From assembly GCA_004026145.2 (NCBI GenBank), contig CP034994.1, forward strand, positions 13,501,900-13,565,899: a stretch of DNA of 64,000 nucleotides, in the 5' to 3' direction. Position numbers and translations under genes: made by a program. Positions 46,321 through 60,903 of the stretch are shown piece by piece. Source of the stretch: Takifugu bimaculatus (taxonomy: Eukaryota; Chordata; Actinopteri; Tetraodontiformes; Tetraodontidae). Each line of letters begins with the position of its first letter. The first letter of the stretch is position 1. The notes beneath the pieces are model-generated. The model saw only the letters and a program-made list of their open reading frames with translations. It made no database searches and was not told the DNA's origin.

Positions 46321-47110
46321 TCCCATTCACCTGAAGCACAGCAGAGTCCCAAGATTTTGGAGTTACTCGGGCAGCACAATGGACCTTTCAGTGACGAGGA
46401 ATCACTCTGAGACAGACTTCTGTGATGAGCCGGGATCATTCCACTGAGGAATGCAAGAGAAAAGACTCTGACACAAGTGAGCGTTTCTGATCCTACTGAG
46501 GACTACATCACCCATAATCCTTTACTGATACCACAAAGGACGACCTGCAGACTGAGTTATCTTACCAAGGCTGGATTTGAAAAAGAATTCCTTTGCTATC
46601 TATATTTTGCCTGTCTCTTCTATGGCTTCATTGTGTTCTCTGCATAATGGGACTAATGAGGCATCTGGATTATTCCAAATTACAAACCTATTATAATCGT
46701 GATAAAAACTAGCCTGGTGCAGTATGTTTAAGATTGATTTTGCCAGTTAAAAAAAAACCTCAATGTTTTAAAACTCTCTTTGAATTTTCTTTTTCCGACT
46801 TCCCATTATTATAAATATTTTATGTCATTTACAAAATGCCTTTTTAAAAAAAAATATGAAAAAATGGTTTTCTTTCCAACAAAGGTCAATAATCCTTTCA
46901 GGGGTGAGAGTAGACTAATAACTAGTAGATGTTACAGTATATTGCAACATGTAAACGTGTACAAACTAGTCCATGGAATCAACGGGGCTGAAACTAAATC
47001 AAAGCTCTGATGGTTTTAATATCTGTGTTTTTAAATGCCTGTTAACCGCTATTGAGTACATGTGTCAGTATTATATGAAATGAATAAAATCTTTCAAAAG
47101 AAGAGTCAAA
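46321..47110 (+). other. tafa3: 3' UTR of the TAFA gene
   Basis: About 790 bp from the stop codon to the expected cleavage zone 15-30 bp past the poly(A) signal at 47083. The sequence becomes AT-rich towards its end and has no long open frame. The exact cleavage site is inferred. Confidence 0.65.
47083..47088 (+). promoter_or_regulatory. Canonical AATAAA poly(A) signal
   Basis: AATAAA in the context ATGAATAAAATC, in an AT-rich stretch 763 bp after the TAFA stop codon. It is the first canonical hexamer I noted after the stop. A GTGTGTGAA-type GU-rich element near 47140 could serve as the downstream element. Confidence 0.7.
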
Positions 47111-50100
47111 CCTCTGGATTGTTAACACATTCATGTTAATGAGTGTGTGAAGCTGGAAGGAATATTGATGACGTGGCTTTCACTCAGGAGCCAAGCAAAG
47201 GTCACTGAAGGTCACGGAGAAGTTGGGCCAGCAGTTTTAGCTGGTGATAGGCACAGTTTCCCACTGCTGTTAAAGCAATCGATCCCTCGTCAGCAGGTTT
47301 GGCTTAAAAGTGCCTCTTCATCTCCATATTTGCTGCCAACTGATCTGCTTTCCATAGAAACAATGGATCATTGTCTGGTATCTGGAGTCATCGGATCAGT
47401 CACATGGCACATTAGTCAAGTAAACAGCTTATTGTGCTATGATCGTCTGATAACTTTTATCTGGTTATAAGTCTGAAAAACACCCCCAACCCACAAATGA
47501 GACTGAATACACACTGTATGATGTTGTAATTGATGCTATAGTACAGTTGACCACTGACTTTATTTTCCCGATTTATTTCATTTTTCCTCATCAGCATTTA
47601 TTTAAATGCATCCTCAGTAATCTTGGTATGTGCAGCCTAAGACATAAAGCTTCCCTACATCTGGAAGATGGAGGACTCACCACCCACAGAAGATGTTCCA
47701 CTTGGCCACATCACATCAAATAAATATGGCGCCTTGTCAGAACACATTTCCTCCAGTCTTCTTCAATGTTCTCGAGTATCGTGCAGGAACCTGATGCAAG
47801 TGCTTCGACTCTACCGCAGCACTTCTGCACTGACAACGGCATAATGGATGGACGCGAAACCATCACAGAAACATGTCTTGTGACTTACAGAAAGGCCCGA
47901 ACCCAGTGCACTGTGTACTGCCGCTACACAGAGATCTCCTCTAATCAAGTTATGTGTAAAATCCTCCAATTCCTGGGTCCTGTTATATGCCCCAGCCATC
48001 ACGTTTGACAACTAAATGAGAAACCCTGCTCAAGAAGAAGAGCCCAGGAGAGTCGGCTACTCCTCCCGCTGTCATGTTCAGTTATACAGTAAGATGACGC
48101 TGATGTACATTTAAATATAGAACAGGCCTGTGTTGTAAGCCAAATAAAAAGAAAAGACTCTGTGGTACTGTAAGCCCTGCGACAGCTCGTGACAGCATTG
48201 ATGCTGACTGACAGGAAGTGTCTCCGGTAAACCTGATCATGCGGGGAGGAGATGGAACAAGTGAGCTGAATTGTGGAGGGCTTTTCTGATTTGGCTAATC
48301 TCCCATTCAATCCTCCATCACTGAGCCTGGGGGTCTGTGTGTGTGCATGTTCTGTTCGCCTCAACCTGTCATTAGCACATTATTCCAGACAGGAGGCACG
48401 CTGATTCTGTCTGTCCTGCAAGCCCAAGAGGTGTAGTACAGATAATTTACCACATTTGCTTTTGAAAAGGTGCCAGAAACTGTCGAAACTGTCATTTCTA
48501 GAGCTGAATCCAGGAGGAAAGTCATGTTGAAATTCTCTCTCAACACGCCCGATGCTACCGCGACATCAGGTGAGGAACTAACCACTAACTACATATCACC
48601 ATTGTCATCAACACCGCCACGCCGCCCAATGCTAATCTCCTCATTTACGAGTGTGCTCTGGATATCCAGACGATGGAGAGATTAGTCAGTTGATGTCTGG
48701 TAAGCGACGGCGATGAAGTGGCCGAGGCGGACAGCAGATGCCAGAGCAGATGCTCGAGGCAACCAAATGATGAGATAGGCAACCTTGGATGCTCACTCAT
48801 CACCAGCTGGGTGAAGTGACACATGGAAAGAAGCGAAAACATGCCATGCTGGTGCTGTGAGCTTCATACAACAGATGTAGGGCTTAGACTTTCTGGTTCG
48901 GTCCAAGGAAGTGAAAGTGTTATTTTCACATCTTTTTTTCCTGTTCTTTTGCAAGCTGGTTTCCATTAGTTACAATCTTTTCACCTCACCTGTCTTTATG
49001 TAGAGGCAACTAATCTCTGGCTGATACTTTATTCCCATTTGCATTCCTCTTTCTACAGAGAAGGATATCCCATGTTGCATGGAGATCTGGAGAACTTCAA
49101 GGGATACTTCTTGGTTAAAAATTACTCATTAAATAAAGGTCACAATGACTTGAAAAGACAGAGAAACATGCACTTGTACTTTTTATTTCTTGGAAAACAG
49201 TGCAATATCCCAGATATTGTGACATAGCTGCAGCAGAGTTAGTATGCTTGCTGTAGAAAATGACTTTTATTGCTTTTGCCAGGAGGATAAATAATGATTT
49301 TATTCCCTAAGCGGATCGAGGAGCTGCTTCAATGTGGTCCACCGCTTGTTTCCAGCTGGAATGGCTAAAGAGGCTATAGCTGGTGCGAGTCCATAAAGCT
49401 TCGTGACACAAATAAAATGTACTTGGCAAATTTACTCCCTGTCAACAACGTATGTTATCATATCCTTTCATACTTACTCAATAGTTACAAGTCGTCTGCA
49501 CGGTGGAGAAAATTAAAAGGACGTCCATGTCATTAACATAATCTAAATTAGGTTTTAGTTTCGCATGGTTGACAGGAACGATTATTAAAGCTAATGCTTT
49601 GTTTCCAACGTGATCACGTGCCAACAGTGTTCCTACACACTGTGAGGTGACAGATAAAAAAAAAACCAGCTGTCTGAGCTAATGGCTCCCTTGTGCAACA
49701 CCAGTCTTAGTGTCTTCCTCCAATCATGAGGGTTGTTCTTCTCTGCCTTTTTAATCCTTACTTAAGTCAAACCATTTCTTTGCACAGCAACACAAGACAC
49801 TTGTTTGTGGGATTACATTTGTCAAAGGCACTCTTGTTAATTTGCAAAATTTGTATTTACCTGCACCAAATAAAGAGTTTTGTGAGTCTATTTTTTTTTT
49901 TTTAAAAAGTGTCCTTAATTTTATAATGCTTGTCAAGTTTTTGGGACCTTATCCCAGATTTCGTCCCCCCCTGAATATGCAAAGAGTTGCCCTTAAAATA
50001 TCATGGCTTTGCTCGTGACAACAGAGCAGACCTTAAAAGATCTAAATGAAAGTGTGTGTGTAGGCGTGTGTGCAAGGTGAATAGCCTGCAACAAAAAGAC

Positions 50101-50178
50101 TGTGTTGAACTGATAAGTGGCACGGCCCCAAAGGCAGTCTGAACCTGTCACTTTCTTCAAACATGAATCCTGACTTCT

Positions 50179-50192
50179 ACACACACACACAG

Positions 50193-50242
<50 letters not shown>
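50179..50242. repeat. (AC)n microsatellite
   Basis: AC repeat with one AGAT interruption near 50191; pure AC from about 50195 to 50242. A shorter TG run lies at 50335-50353. Confidence 0.96.
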
Positions 50243-50244
<2 letters not shown>

Positions 50245-52141
50245 CAGTGTAGATCCTTCTGAATGAGTGATTAAGGTTGTGCAGATAAGATGACCTCACA
50301 TCACACAGGTGACATCCTGTCATGTGTGTGCATATGTGTGTGTGTGTGTGTGTCTACTCAGCTCCCTGTGGGTTCTTGTCATCTCTATGACATCCAGCTG
50401 TTAGCATATTCCGTCCGCTGAGACAGATGCCTCAACCTGCGAAGCGAAGCCACACATTGTGTGCTCAGAAAAGAGGTGGAGCAGAGAAAAGGGTGACTGT
50501 CATCTAAAAATATCACCCACTACAGCTGCATAATGGGCCCCTAGCAGGGTCAGAACACTTCAGTTACAAGCTAAAAGACTGGGCAATAGCGCGTCAAGTG
50601 AGATTGTTGACATTTCTTTACGCTACCATTATGTTCACCATTATTTGGATGTAAATTTCGACATGTGTGACATACATTTCAAATGCAAACGTTATCCTTC
50701 CAATGTCAGTTATCTGATGGCTTTTTACTAATCAAGGCTTCAAGACTTGCCCTCCATGGAGATGATACAGAAAGAGCAGTTCTGGGCATGGAGGGTGGGG
50801 TATAAGTGATCTAATATTGGTAATTTGGCATATTCTAATCAGTTTGTGCAGGAAGAGGGATGTAAAACATGTCTGTCCTGGGTGAGATTTACCAAGACAG
50901 GGAGGGTAGGGTGTCGCTGGGCTAATGAATATTCAGTTGTTGACATTTAGCGTTGTGCGCCGCGGTTGTGCGGGCGGGATGATGCCAAGTTGAATAACAG
51001 AATAGCAGAACATGGAAGAGATAGGAGGATGACGAGTAGTGGAGGTGACACACAGTCACACACATGCGCGCGCACACTCACACTGCATTTAATGAGAATT
51101 GTTATTGATGATTGCTATTGTCAGTTTATTTTTTGCGAGGCAGCTTAGCAGGTCTTGAAACTAGATCTGGGTCATGCTGCTACAGCCTTCTCATTAAACC
51201 CTTCTCAGCTCCTTCGCTCCGCCATCAGCTGTTTATTCTGTCACCGAGACGCTGTGGATGTTTCCTCTCTCAGCTTCAGATGCTTCCCCTGAAATGCAGA
51301 TGCTCATCAGCGAGACCAAAGACCTCTGCAGAGACAAGTAATAGGGAGAGAGACAATGAACCCCAGAAAAGGAGAGAGAGAGGGAGAACAAGCAAATGTT
51401 GTCTTTGGGAAATTATTTACAGACCCTATTTATTAAGTTAACAACTTCCTTCGCACAATTTCAGTCACACACCGTCCAAAACTCAAGAGTTTCTATATAA
51501 GGACTCCACCGACGAGCATTTCAGTGCTGAAATCCTCGTCCCCATCCCAGCTCGTTTCTTGTTATCTGCGATGACTGGGGCTAATGCTACCTTCATCACC
51601 TCCCATAATTTATCCTCCTCTAACAGCTCCTGCACAACTTTAACACCCAGTGATCAGGTATCAGTGTGACATTTGGTCACATTAGCCCACTGATGTTAAT
51701 GGACAAACACATGGAAACTATGTCAACACAAACCAGGGGGAAGAAAATCCCACCGAAAAGTAGATCTGAGCCATGGAAGCCAATTATATCGAGGACTGTA
51801 ATTAGTGCACCTGTTAAGTGAAGTGGGCCCCTATGTGAGGAGCACTTGTCAGCGATGGGCCCCGCCTGCTCAAAGTGCAGCAACAAGGCCGAACCATTCC
51901 GACTGTTCAGACAGTGCTTCATCTAATTCCCTGGATTTTTCAACAAAGTCACAGCTTTGTGGAGGTTTACATCCACGCATGTGAGGCCTCCGCCTTTGAT
52001 ATGTCTCTTATTTATAACCTCTGCCAACACTGAGCGACCTAAAGGGACAGTACGCAGGTTTGGAACTGTTCTTCTAAGAGATGTGAATTCACTGCTTGGC
52101 ATTTGCATTCCTGCCACAAAGTTCATTCATAGGTGATCACA

Positions 52142-52145
<4 letters not shown>

Positions 52146-52219
<74 letters not shown>
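52146..52219. repeat. (CA)n microsatellite
   Basis: Seventy-four bases of uninterrupted CA, preceded by CACGCG. Confidence 0.98.
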
Positions 52220-52220
<1 letters not shown>

Positions 52221-55200
52221 TTATCTCCCTGTTGCATATATTTTCCAGTAGTGGAAAAGAAGCATGCAAATGTCCACACTTGAATACCTCTGCAGGAACA
52301 CTCACATGTATCCACCTCCAGATTAATGAACAACCTCCAGAACACTTTAGTCTATGATAATTATTTCCATTTGCATAATTAAAGGGGGATAAATGGAGGG
52401 GTAATTTACAGTGTCCTCTTGTCCCCTTTCTAAAACACAAGTTGAAAAGGAAAAGTGGTAAAAGTTGTTGTTGGGTGTTTGACACTGACAGGAGCCCTTT
52501 CAGAGGCCAGATGGGAGAGCAGCAGAATCTGGATCTTTGTACATCGTTGTCACCAAAAATATTGATGTCATCAGACAAACACGCCCTCGCTGCAGAGACA
52601 TGCAAATCCAATCAATCCAACACGGAAGCGGAGCCTGCAATTTTTCACACAGGCACGCCGACGTGAAAGAAACACTCCACCATTTTTCCTTCAGCCAGTT
52701 TTGTCCCACCTTTCCACAAACCTTGCAGCTCATTTCTTCCTCTTCATTCACCCATCTGTCTCCCAGCCATTCCCCTCCCAAGCCTCCACTCAGCACTGAG
52801 TTATAAGGAATTCCATTACAGTTTAGTGAAGCAGCACTCCAGCATGCGTGTGTGTGTGTGTGGTGTGAGAGAGAGATGTTAGAGCATGGACTGTACACAC
52901 ACAGGCCAACAGGGCAAAGAAGAACTTTTCTGTGATGCCATATGTTTTGCAACAGTACTCAGATTTATTCAAATGATTATTTTCCCCAGAATCAGCGGTG
53001 CTATTGCCACAGATCCGTTTCCATTACCTCTGTACTTGTTTTATATGCTAATGTGGCTCCAGACCGGCCTTTTAAATGTCAAACTATGAATTCTTCCCTG
53101 CGTGGACAGTTTGCAGACAAATATATAATCACAATCTAAACTCAAATAAAGTTGACAATGTTTGTTCCATGTAGCCGAATAATTCATGTGATTTTAATAT
53201 GGGGATGCTTATCATTATTTTATTGCCCAACTTTTAGGGTGAAATGATAAAGCCTGTCCCATTTACTGGACTGAACTAGTCTGTGAAACTCATTAATGGT
53301 GCTAATTGTGGACAGCTGCAGCCAGCGAGCTTTGAGAATGCAAAACAACAGATGACAACGCGATCCGACTGGATCTGAGAAGTCTTTACAGGGAAAAAAA
53401 AGAAAATCCCCAATAAATGTGTCTTCATTTCAATTAGATTGTTCCTGCATTTCTGCTGGTAAATAATTCACAGAGGGGGGCCATCAGCAGACAGGCGCGC
53501 CGTTATAAATGTTTCAGTGGCGGTGGGGGGGGCAGTGAGTGACGTTGGAGATGATGGTGTGGGGTCTGGCCATGGAAAGAGTTTTAGTGCCGTTTCCTGT
53601 GCTTTCAAACATTTCCTGCTCTCTCTGTCCTCCTGGCTGCCTCAGATGGGCCAGATGAGGAAGACTGAGGAAGACGAGGCTCGGCCACCTTTTCTTTTTT
53701 TTTACATAAATGGAAGCAGTCATCTACAGTGCACGTCTACTCAGGCAACACAGTCCAAAATAGCTGCAGAGCGGCTTTGACGTCTGTAATACAAGAATGC
53801 ATCCCTGTGCACATTTTCTTATGTATTCATCATATATTCAGTAACATATCTGAACCCCTGGTGATGGATGTGTGTCTGTAACCCTCCCCTGCACTCCTGT
53901 ACAGCTGTGGTTTACAGAGGGAGCTTTCAAGTCACGTACTGGGAGCACGTGGAAGGGCCCGATTGTGTTGGAGGCCCTTCATTAATTCTTGCATGTGCCT
54001 TTGACCACAGGTGCAGAAATTCTGCTTGCACCGGCTTTAACAAGACGACTGGCCACGGTGCTGCTCCTGGAATTTGCAGGAGTCAGCTAACAATGTTCCC
54101 CTACCAGACTGCGAAGGTAGAAACGGGAGTTAATCCACCATCGCTCCTCTCAGATGTTGTGATTCCTGGACTGCAGACCGCAACATTAAAAACAGTAAAA
54201 ACTTTCTCTTCTTCCCGGCTGTAAGAGTCCGAGGGTGTGAGTGACGACGGTGGACCGGTGCTGCTTTACCTTGAGGGCCAGAAGGCCGAGCCAGTCTGAG
54301 GTCTCCCTCTAAAGTCTGATTTCACACGTTGACAGGGACATCATTATCTGACAGCATTCTTGTGGGCTCAAACTTCACCATGGTGAAGCTTTCACTAAAA
54401 GACTGCTTATCTTTCCTGACACAGCAGAGGTTTTTATATATAGTCCATATGAAGTCTGTATATAGCAGCTCATTATATCCTTGACACTGTAGGGAACAAT
54501 CTGATTAATATGACAAGCTTTCATATTTTATATCTGCCAACTTAAAGGGGCGGAGGAAGGCCACTGGTGCTTCCATAGGCTTAATGTGACATAAATATCA
54601 CAGGCAACACCGTTCTCGCTGGTTATATTAGATCGTTTATACAGTGCACCCCATCATGGTTTAAGACATTCCCAGTTCTCCTGCTGCACACAAAAGAGCT
54701 TCTCATGTTCAGTGGAGGAAAAATTCCAGTTTCATTCACCTCACAATGGCAAAGCATCTTCTTCTCACTTTACTCCAGGCAAGTGGCTTGAGGCAAGAGT
54801 ACATTCTGTTATGAGAACAAACAACAGACTAGAATGGTGGGAAATACAAGTGTGAGAATCCTAGAATCAAAGGAAAGTATGCTTTTGAAGAAGTGGATTT
54901 CCAAAAACCCAATATGAATCCATCGTGCAGCCAGCGTATCAACAATGTATCGTGAACCACAAATTATATTCCATCACCTGGTTAGAAGTTTGGTACAGTA
55001 AAAACCATTAGCATATAGAGTGAGCCTCCTCTGGAGGCTGTCATTTTAAATATAGGAACTAGAATACTGCTCCTGTCATGTCATTCAAGTGTCTTTGGAT
55101 GATTACAAATATTCAAACTATATAGTTCTAAAAAAATGTGTATGTGTGCATTAAAAATTATGCATTCCAAGTTTATGTTTTTCTCATTTTTTGTGTGGTA

Positions 55201-58200
55201 TAGCCCTAACCGTATCATATAGATATACACAAAAACACACTCAAAAAGCAGGTTTCTCCAATACACTGTAATTCTAAAACTGTACAACAGTACATTTATA
55301 ATATAATAGTGTTATTTTGCTTTGTACTGAAACACATCAATCCTTCTGCTCTGCAGGGTGACGGACGGCTGCCCGGCGTCGGCACGATTCGGCAGACAGG
55401 CCGGAGCAGCTGAGAAAGGCTTTAAAAAATAGATAGGAAATGGGACCGAGAGTGGTAAACAGGAGGGAAGAGAGGAGGCGAAGAGATCTCGCATCAATAT
55501 TCACACAGAAGCTTCATGGAAACATTAGCAATGAAAGCGTGCAGCGCGCGTCACATCCATACTGTCGCTGGTGCTTCCTGGGAACAGACCCCCCTCAGAT
55601 GGACACACAGCAGAGCGGGTGCAAGCGGGCCATCGTAATTAGAACAGGCAGTTAATGGGTCTCAGTTTGATTAGTCAAAGGCGCTAAATCAAGGCACAAA
55701 TGGCTGCAATTTGCCATTCTCTCCCAGAGAATTCAACATCTTAATGTCTGCGATTAAAGGAACACGCCATTAAAAAGATTTAGCCATTTTTAATTGTGGT
55801 GTCATATGTCGTCTGTGACATCCGTTCTTATATATTTTTTTTTATTATTCTCAATAAGTCTCAAAAACATCTGTCAGTTTCTTGGAGGGGAGGGTTGTGG
55901 TGAGGCGCTCATGAGAAAATTGTGATTGATGGCTGGTTAAATTTGTGTTTTGGGGGGGGTTGATCGACAGTGCGTGTTTAATTCAGCGGGGTCGTGCGCG
56001 AGTGTGTAAAACCTCTGCGGTTAATCGTGAAGGATCGGTCTGAGAGTGTGTCCGTAACTGTCAGCGCGTGTGGATCGAAGCCATTGATCAGTGCAGCGAG
56101 CTCGCCTCAACGCGCATCACCTGCCTGTCAAATGAAGATGGAGGGATGGATTTTTGCGCACGTGCAGGAGGCAGGCGCGGACATCTCGGCCTTCTTCTCC
56201 AAAGTCCCCACAAAGCCGAGGACCTGGGACACTTCAGGGTCCCCGACGCGGAAGCTTTTGCGTTTGATTTTCTGCTTTTACTTCCGGTCCGGCTTCATCT
56301 TGTTGACATCTCATTTTAAGCCGTCAGTTCTCTCCTCGCTGATAAAATGCTGCTGTCACTCATGCTGCTCAGGTCTTCGCCAAACTTTGTCCTTCCTGCG
56401 ACGGCCGGTGCGAGCGCGGCGACCTTGAGGTGGGTCCCTTGTTTACAGTCAGGATGAAAAATGCTTGTTCGTCTTTCCTCCCCTGACAAAAAAAAATGGA
56501 TGAAGGGTGACGCGAGGATGCACGGCACAAGCAATCCCTCTTGTTCTCTGGGTCTCTGTAACATCTTGGAGGTGATCAGCAGGAGTGTCGGTACAGTTGA
56601 TAAGAAAGAGTTTTCAGACTTATCTTCGTGTCCCCTCAGTGCCATCATCGACTTTTTGACACATTTTAACTTACTTTTAAGCCTCTGAGAGGTGGTCTCG
56701 CTCTCTTCCTGGAATATCCCGTGCCATTAAAGTAGCTGTAATCACGTCTACTATTTAAAGGGATGGTAATATGACTGGTTATATGTGTGTTATAACCCAG
56801 ACGCATGTATATTTTATTTGCACCTTCAAACTGGAAAAGTAGCTTTGCCCACACGGATCCTCTTTTGCACATTAACGCTTCGATACAAGCGGACATAAAT
56901 TAAAAGGTTAATGAAATAAAGAAACGCTCTTTTATGTGGGGAGTGGTTGCCACGGTGGCCTGGAGCCCACGTGGGACGGGAGAAATTCACAGGATGTTAC
57001 ATTCGGAGCGCGGACCTGTCAGGTGAGCCCGGCGATACCACTGCTGCAAGTTTTAATGAAAAGGTAATCATGCAGCAATTACAGACGAACAACCAATGAT
57101 TAATAAGAGCATGTTTTACAGGAAGGGGTGGGGGGGGTCGGGGATTGGTGAGGCTGCAGTTGATTCCTCAGATTAACTGCTCTGATTGGTTCAGTAAAAC
57201 CCAGTCAGCCGTGTGCATGACAACTGCAGTTAGATAAATGGGCTCATAACTTGCCTAAAGTTCCTTTTTTCCTCCCACTCACTGCCTTCCTTCCACCCCC
57301 CCACACCCGCCCCCCGCCCTTCCATTCCCCCCTTTTCTTCATTTGTATGCAAAGTCCAATCCCTTAGGCTCCCTTTCCTTCTCTTTAATTTTCAGCCATC
57401 TTTTTTTAATCAATTTTCTTTTATCTTGGGGAAGTTATTTTAATACTCCTACATCTTATTTCATTCTCAGCAAGACTGTGTGGGGATATCAATTATTCAA
57501 TGAAGAGAGAGCCGAGGAATATGTTAATATTGATTAAGCTTTTGCCACACCTAAGAAGATTACACTTTCTTATCGCTGCGCTTGAGTACTGCTTTAGCCC
57601 GGCAAATTACCTACGCTTCTGTGTTGGATACACAGTGACGTAACCACATTCATGCATCTCCCATGTTTAGATCAGAGGTTAAAAGCCATTTTGAGCAGCA
57701 TGACAAGGAAGAGAAAAAAACAGGCATGACCTGCTTCCCTAATGACTCGTATGGAGCTTTGAAGCTTTAACCCCAGAACTGCGCCAAATAAATTAGCGAG
57801 CAGATTAGCCTGGAGGCCAAATGAATTAAGAACCTTGCATCAGGTTAAATGGACAACTTAGAATGCATGCATAGCATTCAAGCGCTGCTGTGTGTTTAGA
57901 ATCGGATTCATTGTTTTATCCCACTCGCTGCAGCGTCGCCGTGTTGTTGCTGTTTTATCGCCGAGGGCCACGGCGCCTGCTTTGGAGCCGTGATACCACA
58001 GATACTGTGGCATTTGTATCTCATTTCCCCAGAGCCCTGCAGGGCAGCCAAGTGCTGTATATCTGCCGGGGTACAAAGCGGCCAGTCAGGGCGCCAAGGG
58101 AAAAGGGTTTGATACAGAGGTGGGTGTCGAGGGGACAGGATGTCATTGTGTGCTTCAGTAGCGTTGTGAGACATGGAAGCAGTTCAGATGCAGCTGAAGG

Positions 58201-59324
58201 GGGGCTCCAGGAGTCAAAAGGCTGTTTGTTATCATCAGTCACAGCTCCCACAGACTGAAAGCATGTAGTGCCTCTACTACACACAAACCATTAGACTTTA
58301 GCCGTCAGTCGATTCCATTTCCTGAATATTTTTCGTTCTGCTTCCTCTCGATTCGGGACTTTCAGCAGGGCCTTTTATTGCGCAGGCTTCTTGTGCTTGA
58401 TCGCGTAAACTCGCGAAAATGTGAATCTCCAAACACCTGTGCAGATGTTTGTGATGCGCTGCAGTGGGCTCAGATCTGTTGCTGGAGTGTTTGCACGTGC
58501 GCCGCTCCCTGTTTGTGCCTTCTCTTTTAAACAATATCAGCGGACTCCAAACCATGTTTACTGAGATCCCAGCGAAGGCTGCCACCGAGCCGATCGGCCT
58601 GCTGGATGCGTCTCACCGACGACTCTGTGCAGCTGTTGTTTTGTTGCTCCCCACAGTAAAGAAATAAGAGGTTGGAAAAAGCCGAAAGAGAAAGTGAGCG
58701 GAGGAGGAGGAGAGGGACATGAGAGAGAGAGATAAGTGAAGATTGAGAGAGGAGGAGGTGGGGGGGCACCCTGCTCTGCATTAATTCTCTGTTTGCCAGT
58801 CAGATCATGCTCCTTCCTGTGAGATAAGACTGATAAAATGTATTTGGGTGCGAGCATATGCATGTTCATACGCACTCCTCTGTTTGCATCTGTGTGCGTC
58901 AGCGCATGCGCGCGGACCTGCGTGAGCGCCGAGTACGCTCTCACGCCCTCCCCGGTGAGATAAGACTGATTTGTCAGTGATGCAGGAGTTCATTTATGAT
59001 TAATAGCCCAGCGTGTTGGAAGCAGTGTTTTTGTGCATTAGCTACCTGCGGGACAGCCGGGAACTGCATGTGTTTCAGGTGTTTGTGCGCAAAACAGCGG
59101 GACTACCGAGCCTGACATGGTGTTCCGGTTGTGTTGATGTTGTAAACGCGGTGGAGCACGAGTCAACAGCCTGTCAGAAGGGCTGGATGTGTGTGGGTGT
59201 GGGTGTGTGTGTGGGGGGGATGGGGGGGCGTTGATAGTCTGAAAGGAGGAATACGCGCGACCTCATCGGTCACATCAGTAGTGGTCTGGTGTGTTTTCTG
59301 AAGAAGTCACCTCACACGATGAGC

Positions 59325-59660
59325 CCGATTACGTGGTCAGAAAAATCTGATTACTGGGAGTAATCAGATTATTGCATTATTCAGCTCTACAGCATTTACT
59401 TACACTCCCGAAATGTGATAATGGAGAACAAATGTATGTAAGGATGTAAACCATTTGTTTTCCACTGTTGCGGGCCATGTTTGCCTCACAATTTATAAAT
59501 CAGATTAACGTTTATACATGCGGAAAGATATTGGAGTATCGGCAGAAGATCTGGGTGAGTAAATCTGATTTCTCATGATCAGATAAGTGCTGATCTTACA
59601 AGTCATCTCACTTTATGCTGTTTATATGAACACTTTAATAATCTGATAACACTAGAATTT
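59325..59660. repeat. Probable non-autonomous DNA-transposon remnant rich in AATCAGATTA motifs
   Basis: A perfect 12-bp inverted repeat with a 3-base loop lies at 59344-59370 (AATCTGATTACT, GGG, AGTAATCAGATT). AATCAGATTA recurs at 59498-59507, and variants occur at 59561-59570 and near 59637, in both orientations. Several-fold recurrence of one 10-mer in 300 bp suggests an internally repetitive mobile fragment. Ends and target duplication could not be fixed. Confidence 0.45.
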
Positions 59661-60462
59661 GGATAATGAGTGGGTTTTAATGGTTATATTAAACGGCTCA
59701 ATGTCACAACATCACAACTATACACACACAACTATAGTGGACTTTTAGGAGTTTTGAAGGTCAGAAGGTCACCAACAGAGTCCGGGGGAAGGTCAATCAA
59801 ATTTAATCAAATTAAGTCAGACTTGATGCAATAATGTGAACTATTGAATATTTGTACGTTTATAATATAGCCACATATAATATATATGTTTAGATGTAAG
59901 TGTCAATTCTAACAATGACTTGGATATTGTTGCAATAATAGTATAATTCTGTGAGGCATATTTAACTACCATTTTGTTCCATAACTAATTAGTAAGCATA
60001 TTAGTATGGTACATTTTTTTACCTATCAAGAAACCCAAAACAGACCCGTAACAGAACTGGAAGATTTTTTTTTTTTTCAGGATTTAGCATATTTCATGGA
60101 GAGGCAGGATTAACTTGATTTGTGGTGTTTTCAAACACCCGTGTGCGTCAGGCTGACTGGCGAGACACCAGCAGCAGATTAGAAGCCGAGACTGTGCAAG
60201 TACAGAAAGAGGATCAATAGAAAAGGTACTTTGTGAAGACTGAGAGCCGAGAAACTGCAGCCAATTAAACAGAAGGATCGGGAGGACAGTGAGGAAGAGA
60301 TCCATAACTGTGAATGGTGCACTCTGAACTCCTCTCTGTTGTTGTGCTCCGGTGTCTGAGTGTGTAATAACCCTCTAAGTGTCTCTATCAATGGGTCACA
60401 TGTGACTTAAATGACCTTTCACCTTTCACAGAAAGACTGAGGTGAGGAGAAATTTGTTGTAT

Positions 60463-60495
60463 AACACAACACAACACAACACACACACACACACA
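60463..60495. repeat. (ACACA)n/(AC)n repeat
   Basis: AACAC units pass into AC units. Confidence 0.9.
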
Positions 60496-60889
60496 TGTTT
60501 ATCTGTTACATGCATTGGGGCCACGGACGCCCCTCAGACTGTCCACGTCCCCCCAGAGCAGCTGCTTGACTCGCAGCCCTCTGTCACGTTGGCCTTTGAG
60601 CGCCTTGCAAAACGACTGACTTCTCTCCCTTCAACTTCTGCTCCTTTTGGCAGCTGCATTTATTTTTCAGAGCCAGGCATGAATATTTCAGGCCTGAGTG
60701 ACAGATCCGATGAAGAATGTAAAGGAAGGAGTGAGGGCGGCGGGGAAGGCAGTCCGGGGAGGTACGGGTAATCAAATTTGGTTTTGCAGATCTCATAAAT
60801 GACTTAAACCCTGCAGATTTCAATCATCCGCCTCGGCCTTCATCATCCTCACTGATTTCCGCAAGAAATGCTGCTCTGGGCATTTTTCT

Positions 60890-60903
60890 CCCCCCCCCCC
60901 CCC
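60890..60903. repeat. Poly(C) followed by poly(T)
   Basis: Fourteen C then seven T; a homopolymer stretch prone to length error. Confidence 0.85.

Noticed and set aside
49039..49227. Exon-like piece after CTCTTTCTACAG
   Set aside because: The acceptor looks good, but the frames after it match nothing and no partner exon was found.
53868..54224. 118-codon Cys-containing plus-strand frame
   Set aside because: The cysteines show no known spacing, and no splice sites or homology are recognisable.
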